Assembly (NCBI RefSeq): GCF_010669285.1 | Contig: NZ_CP048711.1 | Location: 1,240,001 to 1,304,000, forward strand | Reading direction: 5' to 3' | DNA: 64,000 bases | Source of the DNA: Kineobactrum salinum | GTDB lineage: Bacteria; Pseudomonadota; Gammaproteobacteria; Pseudomonadales; Halieaceae | Shown: positions 18,704 to 28,635 of the stretch, in pieces | Layout of the letters: every line of letters begins with the position of its first letter | Position numbering within the stretch: position 1 is the stretch's first letter | The notes under the pieces: model-generated | The model's input: only the letters and a program-made list of their open reading frames with translations | Told to the model about the DNA's origin: nothing | The model's database searches: none | Program-made: the position numbers and the translations under genes

Positions 18704-19630
18704 GTGAAGCCATACTTGATTACAGTGGTTTTAATTATCATTGCCCCCTCCCTATCTGCTGAAAGTGCTGCGAAGCCTCCCCGTCTCAAGGCACATTCCC
18801 TGACTGATAGTGCGTTCTGGATAGAAGGCGGAACTGCAAACGCAGGCTTCGTTATCGGTAACGACGGCGTCCTGCTTATCGATGCGCAGCGCACCCCGGC
18901 TGAAGGCGCTGCGCAGATGGCGTTAATTGAAACCATAACATCCAGACCGATTACCGCCATTGTAATAACCCATGCCGATCCGGATCACGTCGGAGGCCTT
19001 CCCGCCTACCCTGCCGGTGCCCGGATAATCATGCAGGAAAACGCGCGGGCGCAGATTCTCTCTGCCGCGACCGACAATCATGGAGGGCCGCTGTTCGGCC
19101 CCATGTACCGGAAACTGGCTGCCAATCATCTGCCCGATCAAACCGTTGCCGACCTGGAACGGATAACCATCGCGGGAATCCGGGTCACGCTGATTCACAC
19201 CGCTCCAGCGCATACCAGCGGTGACCTCGTCGTCCATCTCCCTGAGCAGAAACTGGTCTTCGGCGGGGACATCGTGTTGTCCAATCAGGGCCGCTTTCCC
19301 ATTATCCATGTAGGCGGATCGTCGCTGGGATGGCTGGCGGCAATGAATGAAATTCTGGCCCTTGATGCCAAGGTGATTGTTCCCGGCCACGGTCCTGTCG
19401 AAACCCGGCGACAACTTGAAACCAGAGTCGCGGATGCGAAACGGCGCAGGGCAGAGATTAAGAAAATGGTCGAGGCGGGCAAGTCATTGGCGCAAATCGA
19501 TGTTACGCTACCTCCCGAAACAGCTAATTCCATGTTCCCAAGCTTCAATTACACCACCTATGATGAACTGACCCAAGGTTATCCGCCCCAGCGTCCACCC
19601 TGGGCAAGCCTGGTAAAACCGCCGCGATGA
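18704..19630 (+). CDS. MBL-fold metallo-hydrolase, exported
   Basis: From GTG 18704, preceded by AGGA, the product begins with a Sec signal (VKPYLITVVLIIIAPSLSAES). An ATG 39 bases upstream would spoil the signal peptide. The fold motifs are THADPDHVGG, HTAPAHTSGD, GGDIV and VPGHGP. The usual H-x-H-x-D-H is altered to H-A-D-P-D-H, so one zinc-1 ligand position is Asp, as in some glyoxalase II- or SoxH-like relatives. Its stop overlaps the GMC start by four bases. The substrate is unknown; lactone or thioester hydrolysis is possible. Confidence 0.85.
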   Translation: MKPYLITVVLIIIAPSLSAESAAKPPRLKAHSLTDSAFWIEGGTANAGFVIGNDGVLLIDAQRTPAEGAAQMALIETITSRPITAIVITHADPDHVGGLPAYPAGARIIMQENARAQILSAATDNHGGPLFGPMYRKLAANHLPDQTVADLERITIAGIRVTLIHTAPAHTSGDLVVHLPEQKLVFGGDIVLSNQGRFPIIHVGGSSLGWLAAMNEILALDAKVIVPGHGPVETRRQLETRVADAKRRRAEIKKMVEAGKSLAQIDVTLPPETANSMFPSFNYTTYDELTQGYPPQRPPWASLVKPPR

Positions 19631-21216
19631 ATGATTACGATTACATAGTAGTCGGCGCCGGATCGGCCGGTAGCGTCATAGCCAATCGGCTAACCGAAGA
19701 TCCTGACGTCAGGGTATTGCTGCTGGAAGCAGGGGGGCCGGATCGCAGTGTCTACATGGCGATGCCACTTGCCTATCGACTACTTCGGACCAAGAACCTT
19801 TTCGACTGGGGTTACCACTCGGCGCCCGAACCTTGCGCCGATCACAGGGTGATCGACGCGCCGCGCGGCCGGGTGCTGGGCGGCTCCTCCTCGGTCAATG
19901 GCATGATGTACTCTCGCGGCCACCCGCAGGACTATGATCAGTGGTCCCGGAGAGGTGCCAGGGGTTGGAGTTTCGAGGAGGTCCTGCCCTATTTCAAGAA
20001 ATCAGAGCGCAACTGGCGCGGCGAGACGAAACGGCATGGCGGCTCGGGACTTCTATCGGTCTCACCGGCCAATAGATCCGACCCGCTGACCGCCTCCATG
20101 CACGAGACTGCGCGCCGTCTGGGTTATCCGGTCCTGGATGATTTCGAAGCTGGCGATTCCGATGGCTTCTCCCTGCCCGATCTGACTATCAGCAACTGCG
20201 GTCGGCGCGCCAGCGCAGCCAAGGCTTTTCTGCGACCAGTGCGACACCGCTCCAACCTGAAGATTCAGACCCGCGCGCAAGCGGCCCGCATCCTGTTCGA
20301 CAAAGGCCGCGCCGTGGGAGTGGAGTACGTGTTGCACGGTGCCCGCCATACCGCGTCGGCGCAGCGCGAGGTGGTGGTAAGCGGTGGAGCCTTCGCCTCT
20401 CCTCATCTATTAATGCTGTCCGGTATCGGCCCCGCGGACCACCTGCGGCGCCACGGCATTGAGGTCCAGGCGGACCTGCAGGGGGTCGGTCAAAACCTTC
20501 AGGACCATGTCGTCATACCCATGCTGTTCAAGGCGAAACAGCCCTTCGCCTTTGGCAGAAACCTGCGTGTCGACCGCATTGCCTGGTCCGCAATGCTCTG
20601 GCAACTGCTGGGCAAAGGTCCTGCTGGCACCGTACCGTTAACGTCGATTGCCTACTATCGCTCCCGTCCTGATCTGGACAGGCCGGACCTTGAGAATATC
20701 TTCCTGCCCACCAGCATGATGGCGCAGGTCTGGTTTTCCGGCTGGCGGACACCCGCACCGGATTTGATGACATCGCTCAACCTGGTACTCCGGCCGTCCA
20801 GCCGGGGCTGTGTCGAGCTGCAGTCGTCCGATCCACTTGCGCACCCGAGGATTCAGTACAATCTCCTGGCGGAACGCGATGATATGGAGAGATTGAAGTT
20901 CACCACTGCATGGACCCGCGACCTGATGCGCGCGGCACCGATCTGTGACTTCGTCGGCGATGAAATTTCACCGGGGCCGGATGTAACGAGCGACAAGGCA
21001 TTGGAGGCCTATGCGCGCAAAATGGTGATGACCGCGCATCATGCGACCAGCACTTGTGCGATTGGCTCAGTGGTTAATGCGGAGCTTCAGGTAAACGGCG
21101 TGGCCGGACTCCGGGTCGCAGATGCCTCGGTGATGCCCGAGATAGTCGGTGGCCACACCAATGCACCGGCAATCATGATCGGGGAGAAGGCTGCTGACTT
21201 GCTCAAGAGCGGCTGA
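19627..21216 (+). CDS. GMC family FAD-dependent oxidoreductase (alcohol/choline dehydrogenase-like)
   Basis: This 529-residue flavoenzyme oxidises an alcohol. The N-terminal FAD motif GAGSAGSVIANRLTED, the GMC signature GRVLGGSSSVNGMMYSRG (about 77-94), the second signature near residue 255 and the C-terminal active-site region (HHATSTCAIG, then GGHTNAPAIMIGEKAAD) are all present. It is co-translated with the upstream hydrolase (ATGA overlap). The TonB receptor, hydrolase and GMC set suggests uptake and oxidation of an alcohol or aryl alcohol side chain. Confidence 0.93.
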   Translation: MNDYDYIVVGAGSAGSVIANRLTEDPDVRVLLLEAGGPDRSVYMAMPLAYRLLRTKNLFDWGYHSAPEPCADHRVIDAPRGRVLGGSSSVNGMMYSRGHPQDYDQWSRRGARGWSFEEVLPYFKKSERNWRGETKRHGGSGLLSVSPANRSDPLTASMHETARRLGYPVLDDFEAGDSDGFSLPDLTISNCGRRASAAKAFLRPVRHRSNLKIQTRAQAARILFDKGRAVGVEYVLHGARHTASAQREVVVSGGAFASPHLLMLSGIGPADHLRRHGIEVQADLQGVGQNLQDHVVIPMLFKAKQPFAFGRNLRVDRIAWSAMLWQLLGKGPAGTVPLTSIAYYRSRPDLDRPDLENIFLPTSMMAQVWFSGWRTPAPDLMTSLNLVLRPSSRGCVELQSSDPLAHPRIQYNLLAERDDMERLKFTTAWTRDLMRAAPICDFVGDEISPGPDVTSDKALEAYARKMVMTAHHATSTCAIGSVVNAELQVNGVAGLRVADASVMPEIVGGHTNAPAIMIGEKAADLLKSG

Positions 21217-21246
21217 GGACGGGATCCAGATAGCTGCGCGCGCGGG

Positions 21247-22065
21247 CTAATCTCCAACCAGCAAATTCAGAGCCATCTCAACCCGGTCAACCAGCAAGCC
21301 GGGGTCAGTAAGATGCGCAAAATGACTCTGACCATAAATGGGCAACAACGTCATTCCGGCGATGCGCTGGACAAAGGCACCGGCATTGTTTTTCGTCCAT
21401 TGATCCGCCTGCGAACCGAGCAGTAACGCAACCCGGGCGTCAAGAGCGGCGCACTCGCCAACCGTTGGCGCAAAACCATCCAGTGCCGCCACCTCCCGTA
21501 AAAACGTCGCCAGCAGCCTGCGGTGGTGATCCCAGGCAGGAGAGTTGCGTGTTGTTTCTACATTATCGGCCGGCATGCGCAGCACACTGGTATAGAGCAG
21601 CTCCTGTGCTTTTTCGGTTTCGCCTCGATCAAAAAGCTGTCGCACGGGCTTGAGCTTTTCACCACCAACCGGTGCCACCACTGCCGTGGTGGGTTCATAC
21701 AAAACCAGCTTCCCCTCGAACCCGGTTCGCAGCGCATAGTCGAGCGAAAGTGCGCCACCATAGGAATGACCGAGCAGGTCGACATCTCCACCCAGCTCTG
21801 CCACCACCCGGGCGAGGTCATCGGTTTCCTGCTCCAGGCTATGGATGTCGGCGTCGCCACTTCTGCCCCGCCCGCGTCGTTCGATAACCACCACTCGACG
21901 CTGGGTGGCGAGTCGCTGTGCCGTATCAAACCACTCATCGGCTACAGTAAAGCCTCCATGGGAGATAACCAGGGGCTGTCCGCCAGCCCCAAAACTGATG
22001 TAGCCAATAGTGACACCGTCACTTGAAATAATGCTGTGTTCGGTTTTATCGCCGTTCACTATCAA
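21247..22065 (-). CDS. Alpha/beta hydrolase
   Basis: The 272-residue alpha/beta-hydrolase has an oxyanion region SHGGFTVADEW, the nucleophile elbow GHSYGG (Ser near residue 100) and a C-terminal YGQSHFAHLTDP supplying the His. It is the last gene of the long minus-strand meta-pathway operon. It might cleave a meta-ring-fission product (as CmtE/BphD enzymes do) or an ester. The low similarity to classical MCP hydrolases I can recall leaves this open. Confidence 0.85.
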   Translation of the reverse strand: MIVNGDKTEHSIISSDGVTIGYISFGAGGQPLVISHGGFTVADEWFDTAQRLATQRRVVVIERRGRGRSGDADIHSLEQETDDLARVVAELGGDVDLLGHSYGGALSLDYALRTGFEGKLVLYEPTTAVVAPVGGEKLKPVRQLFDRGETEKAQELLYTSVLRMPADNVETTRNSPAWDHHRRLLATFLREVAALDGFAPTVGECAALDARVALLLGSQADQWTKNNAGAFVQRIAGMTLLPIYGQSHFAHLTDPGLLVDRVEMALNLLVGD

Positions 22066-22080
22066 CTCCTACAGGCCATC

Positions 22081-23511
22081 TCAATAAAGTCGGGTAATAA
22101 CAGACTTGGATTCCATATAAGCTTCCAACCCCTGGATACCGCCCTCGCGGCCCCAGCCGGATTCCTTGTAACCACCGAACGGCATCCAGAAATCCGTGGG
22201 GCGATGGCTATTGATCCAGAATGTGCCTGCACGCACCGCACGGGAGACCCTTTGGGCCTTTGCTATTGAGCGGGTATAAACCGCGCCGGCGAGACCATAG
22301 CGAGAATTGTTCGCCTCTTTGATGGCCCAATCAAGATCCTCAAATGGCATTGCCGAGAGCACCGGTCCAAAAATCTCTTCACGCACCACTCTGGCATCCG
22401 CCGGTACATGAGAAAGGACCGTCGGCTGAATAAAAAAGCCGGCGTCACCATGCCGTTTACCGCCTGTTACCACCTCGACACCTTCTTCGACACCACTTTG
22501 AATATAACCCATAATCGAGTCGAACTGTTTCTGGGAAATCACCGGCCCCATCTGCGTGTTTTTATCGAGGCCATTGCCAACCACGAGTTTCGAGGCCCGA
22601 TCGGCGAGCGCTTGAATCAATTTGTCATAGATACCGCGCTGTGCGTAAAGCCGTGACCCGGAAATACAGGCTTGACCCGAATTGTTCATAATGCCGCCGA
22701 GTACCCCCGGCACTGTCAATTCGAGGTCTGCATCATCCAGCACGATCACCGGCGATTTGCCACCCAGTTCAAGAGAAAGGCGTTTGAAGTTTCCCGCCGA
22801 TGCTTCGATCAGCCTGCGTCCGGTTGCCGTTGAACCGGTAAAACTGATCTTGTCAATATCAGGATGCTCGGCAAGAGCCTGGCCAACCACCGAACCCAAC
22901 CCGGTAACAAGGTTCACGACCCCGGCCGGCACCCCGGCTTCATGAACAATTTGCACCAGGTTCAGCGTATTCAGTGAGGTATCCTCGGCCGGCTTCAGGA
23001 CTGCTGTACAGCCTGCCGCAAGTGCCGGAGCAAGCTTGTGACACGCCAACATAAAGGGACCGTTCCAGGGCACAATCAAAGCGGCGACGCCCACCGGCTC
23101 CTTCAGGGTATAAGCGTGGAACGCCTCACCGGCGGCAATTTCACCGGTTTGGCCATGCAGCTTTCCTATCCAGCCCCCGTAGTAACGAAATGCCTCGGCA
23201 CCATTGCTGATCGTCGCACGCGCCATGTGCAACGGCATGCCATTCTCGCGCACCTCATTGACTGCCAGGTCCTCGAGGGTCGCCTCGATACCATCGGCAA
23301 TAGCGAACATGATCTTTACTCGCTGGGGATACGGCAGGCACAACCAGCGCCGATCCTCAAAGGCAGCTCGCGCTGCGCGGACTGCAGCATCAACTTCCCG
23401 GGCGCCGGCCGCACTGACATTGCCGATAGTCTCACCGGTCGCGGGATTTATACTCTGAAAGGACTCCCCCGAATCAGCATCCATGTATTTGCCGTCAATA
23501 AGCAGTGTCAT
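22081..23511 (-). CDS. NAD(P)-dependent aldehyde dehydrogenase
   Basis: This ALDH-superfamily enzyme of 476 residues carries FTGSTATGRRL, the general-base Glu in LELGGKSPVIV (about residue 250) and the nucleophile Cys in NNSGQACISGSRL (about 284). It is distinct from the semialdehyde dehydrogenase farther upstream in the same operon, so it probably oxidises a substrate-specific aldehyde, for example one made by the GMC oxidoreductase or released by esterases. It lies 15 bases from the alpha/beta hydrolase. Confidence 0.92.
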   Translation of the reverse strand: MTLLIDGKYMDADSGESFQSINPATGETIGNVSAAGAREVDAAVRAARAAFEDRRWLCLPYPQRVKIMFAIADGIEATLEDLAVNEVRENGMPLHMARATISNGAEAFRYYGGWIGKLHGQTGEIAAGEAFHAYTLKEPVGVAALIVPWNGPFMLACHKLAPALAAGCTAVLKPAEDTSLNTLNLVQIVHEAGVPAGVVNLVTGLGSVVGQALAEHPDIDKISFTGSTATGRRLIEASAGNFKRLSLELGGKSPVIVLDDADLELTVPGVLGGIMNNSGQACISGSRLYAQRGIYDKLIQALADRASKLVVGNGLDKNTQMGPVISQKQFDSIMGYIQSGVEEGVEVVTGGKRHGDAGFFIQPTVLSHVPADARVVREEIFGPVLSAMPFEDLDWAIKEANNSRYGLAGAVYTRSIAKAQRVSRAVRAGTFWINSHRPTDFWMPFGGYKESGWGREGGIQGLEAYMESKSVITRLY

Positions 23512-23562
23512 GTGTTTTTGTCCTGCATTATTCTCCCTCGTTGTGAAATCAGATATTTGAAT

Positions 23563-25008
23563 TCAGCCGGACACAAAGCGCATATAGTCGGCACGCCAGT
23601 GGCTGCCTGTGGACAACGGCAGGTCGAGCGTTAAATAGCGCTGCGTGTCCGCACGATATGCCGGCCACTCTGGCAGCCCCGCTGCATTGGGATTGCCATT
23701 CTCGGCAAAGGCAAGCATGTAGCTGCCAATCTTTTCAGCCATGTCGGCATCGGCAGGCGTTATATGGGGACGGGTGTCAAGAAATGTTCCCGCTTCCTCC
23801 GAATGGGTGGGCGGTTGTGTTGTCTCGCCGTGGCGATAGGTGTAGACAAAACGAAATGTCTGCGGCTGCCGCTCGGCAAATGCGTTGACAAGCCGCTCTA
23901 TCGGATAGTTGATCGAGACATCGCCATAGGCGGCGGCAACGGCTTCAGCGACGTCAGCGGTGGAGCCCGCGGGATAGAGTTCAGCTGCCGCCGCTGCACG
24001 AGCACCAAAGGTACTCGAGAGATAGCTTGAATAATCATCCTGTGCGGCAATCGACATTCGCCGGGTAAAAAAGCGGCCTTCGTCCTCGTTGCTACCAATA
24101 ATTATCGGCACCGGATCGAAGCGACCCGCTGTATAGGCCTTGTCGTCTGTAATCAGCCAGCCGTCAACAACCGGACGCAGCGGGCGCGCCACGGAGAGAT
24201 TGGATGGCGGCGCGGCAAGCTGCTTTGCTTTGGCCAGAAGTTCGTCACCAGCAATAGCTCGCAGGTCTTCGGCCGTAATGTTGTCAGCACTACCATTAAG
24301 CCCCACTGCCGAATGTTCCGCTTCGGCAAGCGACAGCAACGGCGAAGTGGAGCCCGGCGAGAGGAATATTGCACGGTCGAAGAGCTTGTTTTCATGCGGA
24401 GTCGACAGCAACAACAGTCCCGCAGCGGCTCCGGAAGATTCCGCCATATAAGTGATGCGGCTACTGTCTCCGCCAAAGGCGGCGATATTCTCCCGCACCC
24501 ATTTGAGGGCGGCGACATGATCCATCAAGCCGTAATTGCCAGAACTGCCCACCGGCGACTCGGCGGTCAACGCCGGATGCGCCAGAAAGCCAAAAATTCC
24601 GAGCCGGTAGTTGAACGAGACGACCACCGCTCCCCGTGCCGCAAGTCGGGTCAGATCCTCCTCGACAAAAGCGCCTCCACCGGTAGTGAACCCGCCGCCG
24701 CCCGACCAGATGATTACCGGCCAACCGCCTTCATGTGGCTGTTCCGGAGCCCAGACATTGAGATACAGGCAGTCCTCGGACATACCCGGTGCGCGAGACT
24801 CCCTTATGCCGGAAACCTGTACGGCATCCATCCCGAACGTCTGCGCATCCCTCAGGCCCGGCCAGGGTATTGCCGGTCCCGGCGGCCGCCAGCGCAGAGG
24901 ACCGACAGGCGGCGTCGCGTAGGGGATCCCCCTGAACCCCCTAACACCTTCAGCCAAACGGATTCCTCGCAACTGGCCAGCGTTAGTGCTGACTATTTCT
25001 CCAGACAT
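23563..25008 (-). CDS. Carboxylesterase type B family protein
   Basis: Carboxylester hydrolase of 481 residues with GIPYATPPVGPLRW near the N-terminus, SEDCLYLNVWAP (family signature 2), an oxyanion segment GGGGFTTGGG, a catalytic Glu in SNEDEGRFF and a His in PTHSEEAG. The nucleophile elbow reads A-E-S-S-G rather than the usual G-E-S-A-G. No signal peptide is visible, so it is probably cytoplasmic. Its start overlaps the end of the decarboxylase gene by 16 bases, so it belongs to the operon and likely frees an aromatic acid from an ester. Confidence 0.9.
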   Translation of the reverse strand: MSGEIVSTNAGQLRGIRLAEGVRGFRGIPYATPPVGPLRWRPPGPAIPWPGLRDAQTFGMDAVQVSGIRESRAPGMSEDCLYLNVWAPEQPHEGGWPVIIWSGGGGFTTGGGAFVEEDLTRLAARGAVVVSFNYRLGIFGFLAHPALTAESPVGSSGNYGLMDHVAALKWVRENIAAFGGDSSRITYMAESSGAAAGLLLLSTPHENKLFDRAIFLSPGSTSPLLSLAEAEHSAVGLNGSADNITAEDLRAIAGDELLAKAKQLAAPPSNLSVARPLRPVVDGWLITDDKAYTAGRFDPVPIIIGSNEDEGRFFTRRMSIAAQDDYSSYLSSTFGARAAAAAELYPAGSTADVAEAVAAAYGDVSINYPIERLVNAFAERQPQTFRFVYTYRHGETTQPPTHSEEAGTFLDTRPHITPADADMAEKIGSYMLAFAENGNPNAAGLPEWPAYRADTQRYLTLDLPLSTGSHWRADYMRFVSG

Positions 25009-25778
25009 ACATTTTCCTTGGGCTGTATGTGAAACTCAACCCGGCCCAGCTTTTGCACTTCAAGGCAGACATGCTGTCCCGGCGCCAGCGCTTCCGCAGC
25101 GGTCGCGCCGCCGGCCATGACCACATCACCGGCCTGAAGCGGTTCCCCCGCGGCAGCGGCAAGCCGCGCAGCCGCTACCAATGAGCGGATCGGATTACCC
25201 AGAATGGCAGCGCTGGAACCGATCTGGCGGGCGACGCCATCGATATTCAAAATAAAACCGAGATTGGCAAGGTCGATGGACGGGTCAGCCCAGGGGCCGG
25301 TAACGAACGCTGAAGATGAGGAATTATCGGCTATCACATCCGTCAGCGAAAATTTGAAGTTGTGATAGCGGGAATCGATAATTTCCAGCGCCGGCGCCAC
25401 ACCGGCCAGTGCGGCGCGCGCCGCCATCGGCGTAACTGACCCGCCGAGAGGAGCACCGAGCAGGAAGGCGATCTCTGGTTCGACCCGGGGATGCACAAAG
25501 CCGTTGAAGTTGATTTTACCGCCGTCCTCCACCAGCATCGCATCGGTCAGGCGTCCCCAGATCAAATCCTCCAGACCCATCTGGGCCATCTTGGCCCGGC
25601 TGGTCATGCCCATCTTTAGCCCGATCCGGCGTTCTCCACGGTCGTAACGAAGCTGCATGGATTGCGCTTGCACGGCATAGGCTTCTTCAACGCTGATCGT
25701 CTCCTCAAGTTGTGGAACACCGGTTGCAGTGCGCGCGGCATCATCGAGACGTTGTGCCAGAGCGCTGATATCAGACAT
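24993..25778 (-). CDS. dmpH: 4-oxalocrotonate decarboxylase (2-oxo-3-hexenedioate decarboxylase)
   Basis: This enzyme decarboxylates 2-oxohex-3-enedioate to 2-hydroxypenta-2,4-dienoate in the oxalocrotonate branch. The 261-residue protein shows GLKMGMTSRAKMAQMG, EPEIAFLL, PALEIIDSRYHNFKFSLTDVIADN and VMAGGATAAEALAPGQ, matching DmpH/XylI more closely than the hydratase paralogue encoded 2 kb upstream. ATG 25778 overlaps the aldolase stop by four bases. Confidence 0.9.
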   Translation of the reverse strand: MSDISALAQRLDDAARTATGVPQLEETISVEEAYAVQAQSMQLRYDRGERRIGLKMGMTSRAKMAQMGLEDLIWGRLTDAMLVEDGGKINFNGFVHPRVEPEIAFLLGAPLGGSVTPMAARAALAGVAPALEIIDSRYHNFKFSLTDVIADNSSSSAFVTGPWADPSIDLANLGFILNIDGVARQIGSSAAILGNPIRSLVAAARLAAAAGEPLQAGDVVMAGGATAAEALAPGQHVCLEVQKLGRVEFHIQPKENVCLEK

Positions 25779-26812
25779 CATGCGTGTACCTCTTTTTTAA
25801 GCATGTCGAGTGCGACATCGACGATCATGTCTTCCTGTCCGCCGACCATCTTGCGGCGACCGAGTTCGACCAGAATCGCGCGCGTATCCAGACCATACTC
25901 GGCTGCGGCTTTTTCCGCGTGGCGCAGAAAGCTCGAATAGACACCAGCATAGCCGAGTGTAAGCGTTTCGCGGTCGACACGCACCGGCCGGTCCTGCAAC
26001 GGGCGGACCAACTCTTCCGCGGCATCCATCAGCTTCATCACATCGCAGCCATGCTTCCAGCCCTTACGGTTCGCTGCAGCGATGAACACCTCGAGCGGGG
26101 CATTGCCGGCCCCCGCTCCCATCCCCGCAAGACTCGCGTCGATACGGACCGCCCCCTGCTGTGCGGCGACAATGGAATTCGCCACGCCAAGCGACAGATT
26201 GTGATGGGCATGCACACCGCGCTGCGTCTCCGGCTGGAGCACCCGGTCAAAGGCCTGAAACCGGGCGCGCATGCCATCCATATCGATGGCGCCACCGCTA
26301 TCGGTGACGTATACACACTGCGCGCCATAACTTTCCATCAGCAACGCCTGTTGCGCCAGTGCGTCCGGCTGACTCATATGACTCATCATCAAGAAGCCGC
26401 ACACATCCATACCCAGATCGCGGGCGATACCAATATGCTGCCTGGATACATCGGCCTCGGTACAATGGGTGGCGACGCGCACAGAGCGCACCCCAAGATC
26501 GTAGGCCCGCTTCAGTTCATCAACCGTGCCGAGTCCGGGCAGAATCAAGGTCGTGAGCACCGAATAGGTCAGCACCTCGGCCACCGCTTCCAGCCACTCC
26601 CAGTCGGTGTGCGCACCAAAGCCATAATTGAAACTGGCGCCAGCCAGACCATCGCCGTGCGCCACCTCGATCGCGTCGACCCCCGCATCGTCCAGCGCCC
26701 GGGCTATCGCCTGGACATGGTCAATGCCATACATATGCCGGATGGCATGCATGCCATCGCGCAGGGTGACATCCTGAATATAGAGTTTGTCCCTGGTAAC
26801 GTCGAAACTCAT
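25778..26812 (-). CDS. dmpG: 4-hydroxy-2-oxovalerate aldolase
   Basis: This aldolase splits 4-hydroxy-2-oxopentanoate into pyruvate and acetaldehyde. The 344-residue HMGL-like TIM barrel has the N-terminal [13 protein letters not shown] with metal-binding Asp, VYVTDSGGA and the metal-binding His pair in [14 protein letters not shown]. It forms a channelling complex with the acetaldehyde dehydrogenase encoded just upstream, whose stop it overlaps (ATGA at 26809-26812). Confidence 0.95.
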   Translation of the reverse strand: MSFDVTRDKLYIQDVTLRDGMHAIRHMYGIDHVQAIARALDDAGVDAIEVAHGDGLAGASFNYGFGAHTDWEWLEAVAEVLTYSVLTTLILPGLGTVDELKRAYDLGVRSVRVATHCTEADVSRQHIGIARDLGMDVCGFLMMSHMSQPDALAQQALLMESYGAQCVYVTDSGGAIDMDGMRARFQAFDRVLQPETQRGVHAHHNLSLGVANSIVAAQQGAVRIDASLAGMGAGAGNAPLEVFIAAANRKGWKHGCDVMKLMDAAEELVRPLQDRPVRVDRETLTLGYAGVYSSFLRHAEKAAAEYGLDTRAILVELGRRKMVGGQEDMIVDVALDMLKKEVHA

Positions 26813-27768
26813 GCCACTACTCCTCTTGAAACGGCTCCTCTTGATAGCATCTTTTCGCTAAGCAATTCACCGGTGGCTTTCGCGGCTGCGGTCATAATGT
26901 CCAGATTACCGGAATAGCTGGGCAGGTAGTCGCCCGCACCCTCCACCTCAAGAAAGACCGATGTCTTCAATCCCGGAAGTTCGCCGCGACCCGGAATGGT
27001 CAGTCGATTGTTGTTGTCAAACCGCTCGAACTGCACCTCCTGCTTGAGGCGGTAACCCGGCACATAATTCTGCACTTTGGCGACCATGCTATTGATTGAG
27101 GTACGGATGGCCTCTTCGTCAGCGCCCTCCGAGAACGTATAGACAGTGTCGCGCATAATCATCGGCGGTTCCGCCGGGTTGAGAATAATGATGGCCTTGC
27201 CCTGCGACGCGCCGCCGACCCGCTCAATGGCACGCGCCGTGGTACGGGTAAACTCATCGATATTATCCCGGGTTCCCGGTCCTGCCGAACGCGACGAAAC
27301 CGATGCGACAATTTCGGCATAATGTACCGTCGCTACTTGCGAGACCGCCGCGACCACCGGTATGGTCGCCTGCCCACCGCAGGTAACCATATTGACGTTG
27401 GGCTGATCCAGATGCGCGGCCATGTTGACAGGGGGAATAATAAAGGGACCGATTGCCGCCGGCGTCAGGTCCACTACCTGCTTGCCATCCGCTCGCAATG
27501 CCTCGTCGTGCAGCTTGTGGGCATAGGCCGAAGTTGCATCGAAAACAATGCCTATCTCGGGATAGACAGCCATTTTCCTGAGTCCTTCGATCCCTTCACA
27601 GGTGGTCGCGACACCTCTTTCCCGCGCCATCGATAGTCCCTCGGACGCCGCGTCGATACCGACTACCGCGACCAACTCCATATTCCGCGGCTTGTTGACC
27701 ATTTTGATCATCAGGTCGGTGCCGATATTACCCGAACCGATAATCGCTGCCTTGATTTTCGCCGTCAT
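26809..27768 (-). CDS. dmpF: Acetaldehyde dehydrogenase (acylating)
   Basis: This enzyme converts acetaldehyde and CoA to acetyl-CoA with NAD. The start at ATG 27768 gives [22 protein letters not shown], the standard Rossmann opening, and 319 residues; the open frame upstream of it overlaps the hydratase gene and is not coding. The catalytic Cys lies in [12 protein letters not shown] (about residue 130), followed by [19 protein letters not shown]. It partners the aldolase encoded next. Confidence 0.95.
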   Translation of the reverse strand: MTAKIKAAIIGSGNIGTDLMIKMVNKPRNMELVAVVGIDAASEGLSMARERGVATTCEGIEGLRKMAVYPEIGIVFDATSAYAHKLHDEALRADGKQVVDLTPAAIGPFIIPPVNMAAHLDQPNVNMVTCGGQATIPVVAAVSQVATVHYAEIVASVSSRSAGPGTRDNIDEFTRTTARAIERVGGASQGKAIIILNPAEPPMIMRDTVYTFSEGADEEAIRTSINSMVAKVQNYVPGYRLKQEVQFERFDNNNRLTIPGRGELPGLKTSVFLEVEGAGDYLPSYSGNLDIMTAAAKATGELLSEKMLSRGAVSRGVVA

Positions 27769-27793
27769 AATTACCCACTCGTAAATTTTTAAA

Positions 27794-28635
27794 CTACTTT
27801 CCAATACCAACATTTCCAAAGCCAACACGCACCGAGCCCACACCCTCGATTCGCGCTTCAAACCTGTCCCCTGGGCGGGCATCCACCATAGGTCCCAGCG
27901 CGCCGGAGAGAACAATACTTCCGGGCTCCAGCGGCCGGCCGACCTCGGCGAGTATTCGCGCCAACCATGCCAGAGCGTGAAGCGGGTGCCCCAGACAGGC
28001 GGCGCCTGCACCAAAACTCACCTGTTCGCCATCTTTTTCAAGCACCATACCGCACAGCCTGAGATCCACATCGCTGACAGCAACGGGGATAGTACCGAGA
28101 ACAAACAGGCCGGATGAAGCATTGTCTGCAATGGTGTCGACAATGCCGATATCCCAGCCTCAATACGGCTATCGACAATCTCAAGGGCCGGCAATACATA
28201 GTCAATCGACGAAAGCAGTTCCGCCGTGGTGAGCCGTTCGACATTCGGTGTCCGCCGCATCACAAACGCCACTTCCGCCTCGACTTTGGGCTGGAGCAGC
28301 CGACCGGGCTCGATGGTCGCGCCATCCTCGACCGCCATATCGGCGAACAGTACTCCGAAGTCAGGCTGATCGACGCCGAGTTGCTGTTGTACCGTCCTGG
28401 AGGTCAACCCGGTCTTTGCCCCGACCACGACTCGGCCGTTGCGCATCCAGCGGTCAGTGTTGACCGACTGGATGGCATAAGCTTTTTCGATCATAGCGAC
28501 GTCATTGACGGCCGTGGTATCAAAGCCGTGCCGGACCGGCGTGATCGGACCGCTGGTATAGGCGTCCGCCAGGCGATCTGCACACTCCTGTACTATCTCA
28601 TTTGGATGTTCATTTACGTTCAAGCTGTTGATCAT
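27794..28635 (-). CDS. dmpE: 2-oxopent-4-enoate (2-hydroxypenta-2,4-dienoate) hydratase, frameshifted
   Basis: This hydratase adds water to 2-hydroxypenta-2,4-dienoate. The N-terminal part from ATG 28635 shows [30 protein letters not shown] and [11 protein letters not shown] as in DmpE/XylJ/MhpD. The frame breaks near 28152-28159. Shifting by one base restores [16 protein letters not shown] and [20 protein letters not shown], then [15 protein letters not shown] to the stop at 27794. The missing base may be a C before the conserved Trp or a G in the adjacent run. The gene is probably intact in reality. Its ATG overlaps the stop of the decarboxylase-like gene. Confidence 0.85.

Noticed and set aside
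25784-26917. Plus-strand open frame of 377 codons opposite the aldolase
   Set aside because: The minus-strand aldolase is unmistakable; the plus frame is a by-product of its codon use.
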